Below are positions 7,208-13,488 of a stretch of DNA of 13,488 nucleotides, piece by piece (position 1 is the first letter of the stretch; each line of letters begins with the position of its first letter). The DNA comes from an uncultured Clostridia bacterium. Lineage in GTDB: Bacteria; Bacillota; Clostridia; UBA1381; UMGS1253. The translations under genes were made by a program, and so were the position numbers. Location: contig CALAUK010000103.1 of NCBI GenBank assembly GCA_937892135.1, positions 1-13,488 on the forward strand, written 5' to 3'. The notes under the pieces were generated by a model, which was not told the origin of the DNA, ran no database searches, and saw only the letters and a program-made list of their open reading frames with translations.

Positions 7208-7648
7208 TTGTTGAAGCCTGAAAAAATTGTTTCAAACCCTGCATTGTATTCCCCGCTGACATTAGCTTTGGTGGGAGATGCGGTGTATGAGCTGTATGTG
7301 AGAACAAGGCTTTTGGAAAACGAAAATGTCCTTGCTCACAAAGTACATAAAAGAGCAATCGCCTACGTTTGTGCAAGCGGTCAGGCGGAGAGTGTGAAAA
7401 AGATTATTGATATTTTAACAGAGGCGGAAATGGCAGTATATAAAAGAGGCAGAAATGCCAAATCGCCTACTGTCCCCAAGAATGCAGATGTTACAGAATA
7501 CAGATGCGCTACAGGCTTTGAGGCGCTTATGGGATATTTGTATTTAGGGGGCTGGCACGAAAGGCTAAATGAGCTTATGAGCGTGTCATTTAATGCAGTC
7601 AGTGAAAAAATTAAAAATAAAAAAATATCCGGTACTTCCGGAAACTGA
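7208..7648 (+). CDS. mrnC: Mini-ribonuclease III (Mini-III), TTG start
   Basis: Mini-III is a dimeric RNase III-type nuclease without a double-stranded RNA-binding domain that trims the ends of 23S rRNA precursor. From the TTG start the protein has 146 residues, in the usual size range. The catalytic core is intact: LVGDAVYEL with D24, the KRGRNAKSPTVPKNAD stretch (about 79-94), and ATGFEALMGYLYL with E105. The last 15 residues are lysine- and serine-rich and poorly conserved. It sits in the standard place after cysS. In many Firmicutes the next gene is the rRNA methyltransferase rlmB; here it is transketolase instead. Fourteen bases separate it from the next start. Confidence 0.93.
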   Translation: MLKPEKIVSNPALYSPLTLALVGDAVYELYVRTRLLENENVLAHKVHKRAIAYVCASGQAESVKKIIDILTEAEMAVYKRGRNAKSPTVPKNADVTEYRCATGFEALMGYLYLGGWHERLNELMSVSFNAVSEKIKNKKISGTSGN

Positions 7649-7662
7649 GGAGGAGAGTATAA

Positions 7663-8517
7663 ATGGAGGCAAAGAGAGTAAAAGAGCTATCCATAATTGC
7701 GAACAGAGTTCGTAAGCACGCTATCACAGGTGTGTATAGCGCAAAGTCAGGTCATCCCGGCGGTTCATGTTCTGTTGCAGACATTTTGACAACATTGTAT
7801 TTTGACAAAATGAATGTAGACCCCAAAAACCCCAAGAATCCTGACCGTGACAGATTTGTATTGTCTAAGGGTCATTGTGCACCTGCACTATATGGCGTTT
7901 TGGCAGAGAGAGGATTTTTCGCTACAGAGGAGATGGTAAACCTTCGTAAGTTGGGACACTATCTTCAGGGTCATCCCGATATGAAGGGTGTTCCCGGTGT
8001 TGATATGTCAACAGGTTCTTTAGGTCAGGGCGTATCTGCAGCAAACGGTATGGCACTTGCTGCAAAGCTTGATAAAAAAGATTACAGAGTTTACACAGTT
8101 ACAGGCGATGGTGAGCTTGAAGAGGGTCAGGTTTGGGAGGCAGCTATGTTTGCTGCTCACTACAAATTGGACAACCTTACTCTATTTGTAGACCACAATG
8201 GTTTGCAGATTGATGGTGAGATTACAGCTGTTATGAACCCCAACCCCGTTGGTGATAAGTACGCTTCTTTCGGCTGGCACGTTATTGCAGTTGATGGCCA
8301 CGATATCGGTGCTATCTCTGATGCGATTGAAGAAGCAAAGACAATTAAAGGCAAGCCCACTTGTATAGTATGTGAAACTGTTAAGGGCAAGGGCGTTTCC
8401 TTTATGGAAAACAAAGCCGGCTGGCACGGTACTGCTCCTAAGGAAGATGAGTACAAAGCTGCTATGGCTGAGCTTGATAAAGCGATTGAAGAATTGGAGG
8501 TAGAAGTAAATGGCTGA
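7663..8517 (+). CDS. Transketolase, N-terminal (thiamine diphosphate-binding) subunit
   Basis: This is half of a split transketolase, which moves two-carbon ketol units between sugar phosphates in the non-oxidative pentose phosphate pathway. It has 284 residues, typical for the N-terminal subunit. The conserved parts are SGHPGGS (29-35), the thiamine-diphosphate/metal motif beginning GDGELEEGQ (148-156) and ending DHNG (177-180), and KGKGVSF near 241-247. AGGAGGAG stands seven bases before the ATG. The stop overlaps the start of the partner subunit by eight bases. Split transketolases are common in Clostridia and Archaea. 1-deoxyxylulose-5-phosphate synthase is a relative, but the split layout and these motifs favour transketolase. 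Confidence 0.95.
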   Translation: MEAKRVKELSIIANRVRKHAITGVYSAKSGHPGGSCSVADILTTLYFDKMNVDPKNPKNPDRDRFVLSKGHCAPALYGVLAERGFFATEEMVNLRKLGHYLQGHPDMKGVPGVDMSTGSLGQGVSAANGMALAAKLDKKDYRVYTVTGDGELEEGQVWEAAMFAAHYKLDNLTLFVDHNGLQIDGEITAVMNPNPVGDKYASFGWHVIAVDGHDIGAISDAIEEAKTIKGKPTCIVCETVKGKGVSFMENKAGWHGTAPKEDEYKAAMAELDKAIEELEVEVNG

Positions 8518-9451
8518 TAAAATTGCAACAAGAAAGGCTTTCGGTGAAGAGCTTGCTAATTTAGGCGCAAGAGAGGACATTGTTGTTCTTGATGCTGACC
8601 TTAGCGCTTCTACTATGACTAACATATTTAAAAACAAATACCCCGAGCGTCACATTAACTGTGGTATCGCAGAGGGCAACATGGTTTCTACTGCTGCAGG
8701 TCTTGCAGCTTGCGGTAAGAATGTTTTTGCAGCAAGCTTTGCAATCTTTGCAAGTGGCAGAGCATACGAGCAGATAAGAAATGCTGTTGGCTATCCTCAT
8801 CTTAACGTTACAGTTGTTGGAACACACGCAGGTGTAACAGTTGGTGAAGACGGTGCAACACATCAGGGTCTTGAGGATGTAGCACTTATGCGTGCTATTC
8901 CCGGTATGTGTGTAATTTCTCCTGCTGACGGAGTTGAAACAGCTGCTGCTGTTCGTGCTCTTGCAGATTACAATGGTCCTGCTTACCTAAGACTTTCAAG
9001 ACTTCCTATGCCCTATCTTTTCGATGAGGCTGAATATGGCAAGTTCGAAATCGGTAAGGGAAGACTTTTGCGTGACGGTGAAGACGTTACAATCATCGGT
9101 TCAGGTCTTTTAATGCACGAGGCTGTTCGTGCTTGTGAAATGCTTGAGGCTGAGGGCGTAAAGGTTCGCCTTGTTGATATGGCTTCTATTAAGCCTATCG
9201 ATAAAGACATCATTATTGAGTCTGCTAAGAAGACAGGCGCAATCGTTTGTGTTGAAGAGCACAACGTTATCGGCGGTCTTGGCGGTGCAGTGTGTGAGGT
9301 TCTTTCTGAGAATCTTCCCACTCCTGTTGAAATCATCGGTACACGCGATGTATTCGGCTGCTCAGGTACACCTGAAGAGCTTCTAGAGCACTACCAGTTA
9401 AGCGCTCCTTACATTGTTGAAGCTGCTAAAAAGGCTATGAAAAGAAAGTAA
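8510..9451 (+). CDS. Transketolase, C-terminal subunit
   Basis: This is the partner of the preceding subunit, 313 residues. It carries the pyrimidine-binding domain, with the catalytic glutamate in GIAEGNM (E55) and the THQGLED motif (117-123), followed by the C-terminal transketolase domain from about residue 187 (VTIIGSG, IKPID). The start lies inside the end of the N-terminal subunit gene, with GGAGG nine bases ahead, so the two are almost certainly translated in a coupled way at equal amounts. Both subunit genes use more CGT, GGT and GCT codons than the genes around them, as often seen for abundant proteins. The gene is last in the operon, closed by the terminator 11 bases downstream. Confidence 0.95.
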   Translation: MADKIATRKAFGEELANLGAREDIVVLDADLSASTMTNIFKNKYPERHINCGIAEGNMVSTAAGLAACGKNVFAASFAIFASGRAYEQIRNAVGYPHLNVTVVGTHAGVTVGEDGATHQGLEDVALMRAIPGMCVISPADGVETAAAVRALADYNGPAYLRLSRLPMPYLFDEAEYGKFEIGKGRLLRDGEDVTIIGSGLLMHEAVRACEMLEAEGVKVRLVDMASIKPIDKDIIIESAKKTGAIVCVEEHNVIGGLGGAVCEVLSENLPTPVEIIGTRDVFGCSGTPEELLEHYQLSAPYIVEAAKKAMKRK

Positions 9452-9462
9452 TTAAAAATTAG

Positions 9463-9488
9463 AAGCCGCCCGAAAGGGCGGCTTTTTT
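9463..9488 (+). terminator. Intrinsic terminator after the transketolase operon
   Basis: A perfect GC-rich stem aagccgccc / gggcggctt encloses a GAAA tetraloop and is followed by a T run. The T run overlaps the stop codon of the convergent SCP2 gene. Read on the - strand the same hairpin lacks an immediate T run, so it mainly serves the + strand. Confidence 0.95.
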
Positions 9489-9861
9489 ATTTTGTTTTTT
9501 TGGAGGCGGTTTCTTTTTTTGCTGCAGGTTTTCTTGTTTTTTTAATTATTTTAGAAAGAGCCAATGCGTGGTCGGGATTTCCCGTAACATACAAAACACC
9601 CGATTCAAAGGCTTTTGTCGGGTTTAGCTTTCCGTCTAAAATGTCAATTATCACTTGTGATGAGCAGGTTATGGATGCGGTGTTATCAAGGTAGTCGTAT
9701 GGCTCAATTTTAAGGTCCCCGTCTTTATTTTCAATATAAAATATTCCTTTGCAGTCGTCATCTGTCATAGAAATCTGCACTGCAAAATCTTCTTTAAGTG
9801 CTGATTTGTTTAAATTCTTAAATCTGGCTTTTATTTCTTCAAATTTTTCCGAGAATGTCAT
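9487..9861 (-). CDS. SCP2 sterol-binding-domain protein
   Basis: A small protein of 124 residues that is nearly all one SCP2-like domain (about 8-106), a fold with a hydrophobic lipid-binding tunnel. The pattern is seen in the DGDLKIEP strand, a TASITCSSQVIIDILDGKLNP run (61-81, read in two parts), and FESGVLYVTGNPDHALAL near 85-102. A lysine-rich tail (106-124, KKTRKPAAKKETASKKTK) follows, probably disordered. It has no signal peptide or membrane segment, so it should be cytoplasmic. The ATG has GAAAGGAG eight bases ahead. The ligand and role in bacteria are not established; the gene stands alone between two convergent or divergent neighbours. Confidence 0.88.
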   Translation of the reverse strand: MTFSEKFEEIKARFKNLNKSALKEDFAVQISMTDDDCKGIFYIENKDGDLKIEPYDYLDNTASITCSSQVIIDILDGKLNPTKAFESGVLYVTGNPDHALALSKIIKKTRKPAAKKETASKKTK

Positions 9862-9915
9862 TAATAGTTCTCCTTTCTTATAATCTTTAATATAAGTATG
9901 AGCCTTGCAGGTTGT

Positions 9916-9945
9916 TTTATACTATAAAAGTAAAAAAGTTGTTAA
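9916..9945 (-). promoter_or_regulatory. Promoter candidate of the SCP2-domain gene
   Basis: On the - strand TTAACA (9940-9945), an 18-base spacer and TATAAA (9916-9921) lie about 55 bases before the ATG. It is a reasonable but not perfect match in an AT-rich region. Confidence 0.5.
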
Positions 9946-9979
9946 ATTTAAAAAAAGTATAGTAATCTTTAAAAATTAA

Positions 9980-9988
9980 TGTTATAAT
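9980..9988 (+). promoter_or_regulatory. Extended -10 promoter of secA
   Basis: TGTTATAAT gives a TGn motif joined to a perfect TATAAT. No good -35 is seen at the expected distance (TAGTAA), which fits an extended -10 promoter. Transcription would begin near 9995, leaving a leader of about 30 bases. Confidence 0.7.
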
Positions 9989-10007
9989 AGATGTAATTGA
10001 GAAAAAG

Positions 10008-10012
10008 AAAGG
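10008..10012 (+). promoter_or_regulatory. Ribosome binding site of secA
   Basis: AAAGG, the left part of a full AAAGGAGG site, stands 11 bases before ATG at 10024 and 5 before ATG at 10018. When aligned to the full site, the spacing favours 10024. Confidence 0.5.
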
Positions 10013-10023
10013 CAAAGATGATT

Positions 10024-12759
10024 ATGGCTTTATTAGAGAAGATTTTTGGAACATACTCAGACAGAGAACTTAAAAGAATAATTCCTATCGCAAAAAAGGT
10101 AGAAGAATATGATGAAAAAATGAGCGCTCTTTCAGATGAAGAGCTTAAGGCTAAAACAAGTGAGTTTAAAGAAAGGCTTAAAAAGGGCGAAACTTTAGAC
10201 GATATTTTGCCTGAGGCTTTTGCAACAGTAAGAGAAGCGGCTTGGCGTGTTTTAGGTATGAAGCACTTTTTCGTTCAGATTTTGGGCGGTATCATTTTAC
10301 ATCAGGGAAGAATTGCCGAGATGAAAACAGGTGAAGGTAAAACATTGGTGTCAACTCTTCCTGCGTACCTTAATGCGCTTTCGGGAAACGGTGTTCATAT
10401 CGTAACTGTTAATGACTACCTTGCAAAGCGTGACAGTGAGTGGATGGGTAAGGTTTATAGATTTTTAGGCTTGTCGGTTGGCCTTATTATTCACGATTTG
10501 TCATCTGAGGAAAGACAGCGTGCTTATGCTGCCGATATTACTTACGGAACAAATAACGAGCTTGGTTTTGACTATCTTCGTGACAATATGGTTATAAGAA
10601 AAGAAGAAATGGTTCAAAGAGGTCAGAACTACGCTATTATAGACGAGGTTGACTCAATACTTATAGATGAAGCAAGAACTCCCCTTATTATATCGGGAGC
10701 AAGCGGAAAGTCAACTCAGCTTTATCAGATAGCTAACAATCTTGCAAAGCGCATGACTGCTAAATATGTTAAAGAAACTGACGATAAGGCGCTTGACGAG
10801 GATGTTGATGCAGATTATATTGTAAACGAAAAGGCAAAAAGTGCAACACTTACACCCAAGGGAGTCCGTAAAACAGAAGAATATTTTGGAATAGAAAATT
10901 TAACTGACCCCGAAAATATGCTTTTAAATCATCACATAAATCAGGCAATAAAAGCATACGGAACTATGAAGAGAGACCGTGAATATGTTGTTAAAAACGG
11001 CGAAGTAATTATCGTTGATGAGTTTACGGGCCGTCTTATGCCCGGAAGACGCTATTCTGACGGACTTCATCAGGCGATTGAGGCAAAGGAAAATGTTAAG
11101 GTTGAAAGAGAAAGTAAAACTCTTGCAACAATTACATTCCAGAACTTTTTCAGGCTTTATAAAAAGCTTTCCGGTATGACAGGTACGGCGCAGACAGAGG
11201 AAAAAGAATTTCAGGAAATTTATAATTTAGATGTTGTTGTTGTGCCGACAAACCGTGATATGATAAGAGACGATATGTCAGATTCTGTTTATCAGACTCA
11301 AAAGGGAAAGCTTATTGCAGTTGTAAATCAGATTGAAGAGTGCCACAAAAAAGGTCAGCCCGTATTGGTGGGAACAGTTTCTATTGAAAAATCGGAAGAA
11401 ATATCGGCGCTTTTAAAGAAAAAAGGCATTAAGCACGAGGTTTTAAATGCGAAGTTCCACGAAAAAGAGGCAGAAATTGTTGCTCAGGCAGGTAAGTTTG
11501 GGGCGGTAACTATCGCAACCAATATGGCAGGCCGAGGAACAGATATTATTCTTGGCGGTAATGCTGAGTTTATGGCAAAGCGTGAAATGAAAAAGCAGGG
11601 ATTTTCAAATGAGCTTATCGCAGAAAGCACAGGCTTTGGCGATACAGATGATGAAGAGATTATAAATGCGCGAGAGACCTTTAAGGAGCTTAACAAGAAA
11701 TATAAAGAAGAGCTTAAAGAAGAAACACAAAAGGTCAGAGAAGCGGGTGGTCTGTTTATTATAGGAACAGAGCGTCACGAGTCAAGACGTATTGACAATC
11801 AGCTTCGTGGCCGTGCGGGACGTCAGGGTGACCCCGGAAAATCAAGATTTTATTTGTCGCTTGAAGACGATTTGATGCGTCTTTTCGGCTCGGAGAGAGT
11901 AAGCGGCGTTGTATCAAGGCTTGGCCTCTCTGAAGACGAAGCTATTGAGGCGAAAATGCTTTCAAATGCCATTGAAAATGCGCAGAAAAAAGTTGAGGGC
12001 AATAACTTTGATATCAGAAAGCACGTTTTGCAGTATGACGAGGTTATGAACGAGCAGAGAAAAATGATTTATTCTGAGCGTCAGAAGGTTTTAAACGGCG
12101 ACGATATTCACCCGTCTATATTAAAGATGATTGACCAGTCTGTTGAATATGCAATAGCAAATTACGCAGGTGACAGACCCGTTGAAGAATGGGATTTTAA
12201 TGAGCTTTCTTCTTATGCAACCAATATGTATGGAGCGGCCGAAAATAGCTTTGATACTGAGGGCAAGGATTTAAATAATATAGATGAAAATACAATAAGA
12301 GAAAGCCTTAAAAAGTTTGCTTCTGAGGCTATGGAGCGCCAGAGAGAAGTGTTTGGCGAAGATTTAGCAGAGCTTGAGAGGGTAATACTTTTAAAGGTTG
12401 TTGACACAAAGTGGATGGACCACATAGACGATATGGATCAGCTTAAGAGCGGAATAGGGCTTAATGCTTATGCACAGCGTGACCCTGTTGTAGAGTATCG
12501 TATTGTTGGTTCTGATATGTATGATGAAATGCTTGAAAATATTACGCTTGACACAGTTAAGTTTTTGTTTTCAGCGCGTCCCGCCCCCAAGGTTTTAGAG
12601 CGTGAACAGGTTGCAAAGCCTACAAGCGAAAACTTTGGCGGTGACGGTACTGTAAAAAAAGAGCCTGTTGTAAAAAAAGACAAGGTTGGCCGAAACGACC
12701 CGTGTCCCTGCGGTAGCGGCAAGAAATACAAAAAATGCTGTGGGGTAAATGAAGAATAA
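10024..12759 (+). CDS. secA: Preprotein translocase ATPase SecA
   Basis: SecA is the ATP-driven motor that pushes unfolded preproteins through SecYEG at the membrane. From the chosen start there are 911 residues, starting MALLEKIFG as usual. Nucleotide-binding domain 1 shows Walker A MKTGEGKT (100-107), TVNDYLAKRD (128-137) and Walker B IIDEVDS (205-211). The preprotein-crosslinking part lies around 220-365, with SGMTGT at 383-388. Domain 2 has NMAGRGTD (500-507) and QLRGRAGRQGD (593-602), with a charged insertion at about 515-575. The C terminus has the zinc motif DPCPCGSGKKYKKCC (892-906), which binds SecB or phospholipid in other bacteria. In-frame TTG (9997) and ATG (10018) starts exist but are less likely by homology. 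It is divergent from the SCP2 gene, and no prfB follows. Confidence 0.97.
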   Translation: MALLEKIFGTYSDRELKRIIPIAKKVEEYDEKMSALSDEELKAKTSEFKERLKKGETLDDILPEAFATVREAAWRVLGMKHFFVQILGGIILHQGRIAEMKTGEGKTLVSTLPAYLNALSGNGVHIVTVNDYLAKRDSEWMGKVYRFLGLSVGLIIHDLSSEERQRAYAADITYGTNNELGFDYLRDNMVIRKEEMVQRGQNYAIIDEVDSILIDEARTPLIISGASGKSTQLYQIANNLAKRMTAKYVKETDDKALDEDVDADYIVNEKAKSATLTPKGVRKTEEYFGIENLTDPENMLLNHHINQAIKAYGTMKRDREYVVKNGEVIIVDEFTGRLMPGRRYSDGLHQAIEAKENVKVERESKTLATITFQNFFRLYKKLSGMTGTAQTEEKEFQEIYNLDVVVVPTNRDMIRDDMSDSVYQTQKGKLIAVVNQIEECHKKGQPVLVGTVSIEKSEEISALLKKKGIKHEVLNAKFHEKEAEIVAQAGKFGAVTIATNMAGRGTDIILGGNAEFMAKREMKKQGFSNELIAESTGFGDTDDEEIINARETFKELNKKYKEELKEETQKVREAGGLFIIGTERHESRRIDNQLRGRAGRQGDPGKSRFYLSLEDDLMRLFGSERVSGVVSRLGLSEDEAIEAKMLSNAIENAQKKVEGNNFDIRKHVLQYDEVMNEQRKMIYSERQKVLNGDDIHPSILKMIDQSVEYAIANYAGDRPVEEWDFNELSSYATNMYGAAENSFDTEGKDLNNIDENTIRESLKKFASEAMERQREVFGEDLAELERVILLKVVDTKWMDHIDDMDQLKSGIGLNAYAQRDPVVEYRIVGSDMYDEMLENITLDTVKFLFSARPAPKVLEREQVAKPTSENFGGDGTVKKEPVVKKDKVGRNDPCPCGSGKKYKKCCGVNEE

Positions 12760-12766
12760 AAAAGAT

Positions 12767-12792
12767 GCCGTTGCTTTTTAAGCAACGGCGTT
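12767..12792 (+). terminator. Hairpin after secA, weak terminator
   Basis: A perfect ten-base stem gccgttgctt / aagcaacggc with a TTT loop starts eight bases after the secA stop. Only GTTT follows the stem, so the U-tract is poor. It may be an inefficient terminator, or may protect the secA mRNA end while letting some transcripts reach the next gene, for which I see no separate promoter. Confidence 0.6.
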
Positions 12793-12808
12793 TAAATAGG
12801 GGGATAAA

Positions 12809-13488
12809 ATGACAAGGTTAATAGTTGTAAGGCACGGTCAAAGCGAATCAAACTTAGAAAAAACCTTTGCAGGGCATAAAAATGTGCACCTTACAGAGCT
12901 TGGAAAAGCTCAGGCAGAGGCACTTAGCTTATATCTTGAAAAATATGACATAGACAAAATATATGCAAGCAGTTTAAGTCGTGCGATTGAAACTGCAGTG
13001 CCTACTGCCAGAAGGCTCAATAAGGAAATTATCCTGATGGATGATTTAAAAGAGATATATGCAGGCAAGTGGGAGGGAATGTTTTTTGATGATATAGAAA
13101 AGACATATAAAGAAGAGTTTTATGTGTGGAAAAACGATATCGGAAATGCGCATCCCAACGGCGGAGAAAGTGTTAAAGAGCTTGCAAAAAGAGTTTCTCT
13201 GGCGATAGATAAAATAGTTTCTGAAAACGAGGGAAAAACTGTTTTGGTTGTTAGCCACGGAGCTGCAATCCGTACTCTTTCGTGCTTGTGGCACGGAAAA
13301 GAAATTAAAGATATGAAAGATGTTTCGTGGGCACCTAATTCTTCTGTAAGCGTTATAGACTATGAAAACGGAAAGTCTGAAACAGGTTTATTCGGCTATT
13401 CTGCAGGAGTAAGAAGTATCTTTTTAGATGCGGAAACTGGTCGAGCAGAGTTTGGTTTAGCTGGAACCTCAGAAGGCGGCGGCCGCAT
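12809..13488 (+). CDS. Histidine phosphatase family protein (phosphoglycerate-mutase-like), 3' end cut or chimeric
   Basis: A cytoplasmic enzyme of the histidine phosphatase superfamily, which transfers phosphate through a phosphohistidine. The catalytic set is visible: VVRHGQSE with R8 and H9, SSLSRAIETA with R58, the general acid E82 in LKEIYAGKWEG, and VVSHG with H150. AGGGGG lies five bases before the ATG. Members range from phosphoglycerate mutases to alpha-ribazole phosphatases and broad phosphatases, so the substrate is not known. The frame is open to the window edge at 226 codons. Family members of this type usually end near 200-210 residues with an NDxSHL-like tail, but after about residue 190 this one reads GLFGYSAGVRSIFLDAETG and continues without that ending. 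This tail may come from a misjoined sequence. Confidence 0.85.
   Translation, partial: MTRLIVVRHGQSESNLEKTFAGHKNVHLTELGKAQAEALSLYLEKYDIDKIYASSLSRAIETAVPTARRLNKEIILMDDLKEIYAGKWEGMFFDDIEKTYKEEFYVWKNDIGNAHPNGGESVKELAKRVSLAIDKIVSENEGKTVLVVSHGAAIRTLSCLWHGKEIKDMKDVSWAPNSSVSVIDYENGKSETGLFGYSAGVRSIFLDAETGRAEFGLAGTSEGGGR

Noticed and set aside
6747..7376. Long antisense open frame of 209 codons opposite cysS/mrnC
   Set aside because: It is a shadow of the two real genes, with no domain pattern and no ribosome site.
9997..10023. SecA start at TTG 9997 or ATG 10018
   Set aside because: The TTG lies at the predicted transcription start with no ribosome site; ATG 10018 has too short a spacing, and homologues begin MALLEKIFG or similar.
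1..13488. CRISPR arrays, insertion sequences, tRNA or rRNA genes, defence or toxin systems
   Set aside because: None was seen: no regularly spaced repeats, transposase motifs or recognisable RNA genes on either strand. The content is mainly housekeeping.

Overview
The window looks like an ordinary chromosomal segment from a low-GC (about 40% by eye), Gram-positive-type anaerobe of the class Clostridia, probably an uncultured gut lineage. The reasons are AGA-rich arginine codons, strong GGAGG ribosome binding sites, a split two-subunit transketolase, the cysE-cysS-mrnC gene order typical of Firmicutes, a SecA with a C-terminal SEC-C zinc motif, and a modular surface protein built from cadherin-like and InlB-like repeats. 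Both ends are cut: the first gene has no start and the last has no stop.

Layout, left to right. (1) The 3' part of a repetitive secreted or surface protein (+) ends at a strong bidirectional terminator. (2) A convergent arginine pair, argC then argB (-), has a promoter whose -35 and -10 regions are each covered by an ARG-box-like operator. A second, distal promoter candidate lies further upstream. (3) A long + strand operon carries an AI-2E-family membrane protein, cysE, cysS, mrnC and the two transketolase subunits. It has tight spacing, overlapping or closely spaced genes, one promoter and one terminator. (4) A small SCP2-domain protein lies on the - strand. (5) Divergent from it, secA (+) is driven by an extended -10 promoter and followed by a hairpin with a weak U-tract. 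(6) A histidine-phosphatase-family gene runs off the right edge, and its last ~35 codons do not look like the family.

How the genes fit together. argC and argB give two consecutive steps of ornithine/arginine synthesis, and the sequence suggests control by arginine at both the promoter (ARG boxes) and the enzyme (the N-terminal helix of arginine-sensitive acetylglutamate kinases). cysE makes the cysteine precursor O-acetylserine, cysS charges tRNA-Cys, and mrnC matures 23S rRNA, so the operon joins cysteine supply to translation and then to pentose-phosphate carbon flow. secA is the housekeeping export motor.

I found no CRISPR array, toxin-antitoxin pair, defence island, insertion sequence, tRNA or rRNA gene, and no convincing new biological system. 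The points most worth a second look are the arginine operator/promoter architecture and the odd C-terminal tail of the last gene, which may be a chimeric junction.
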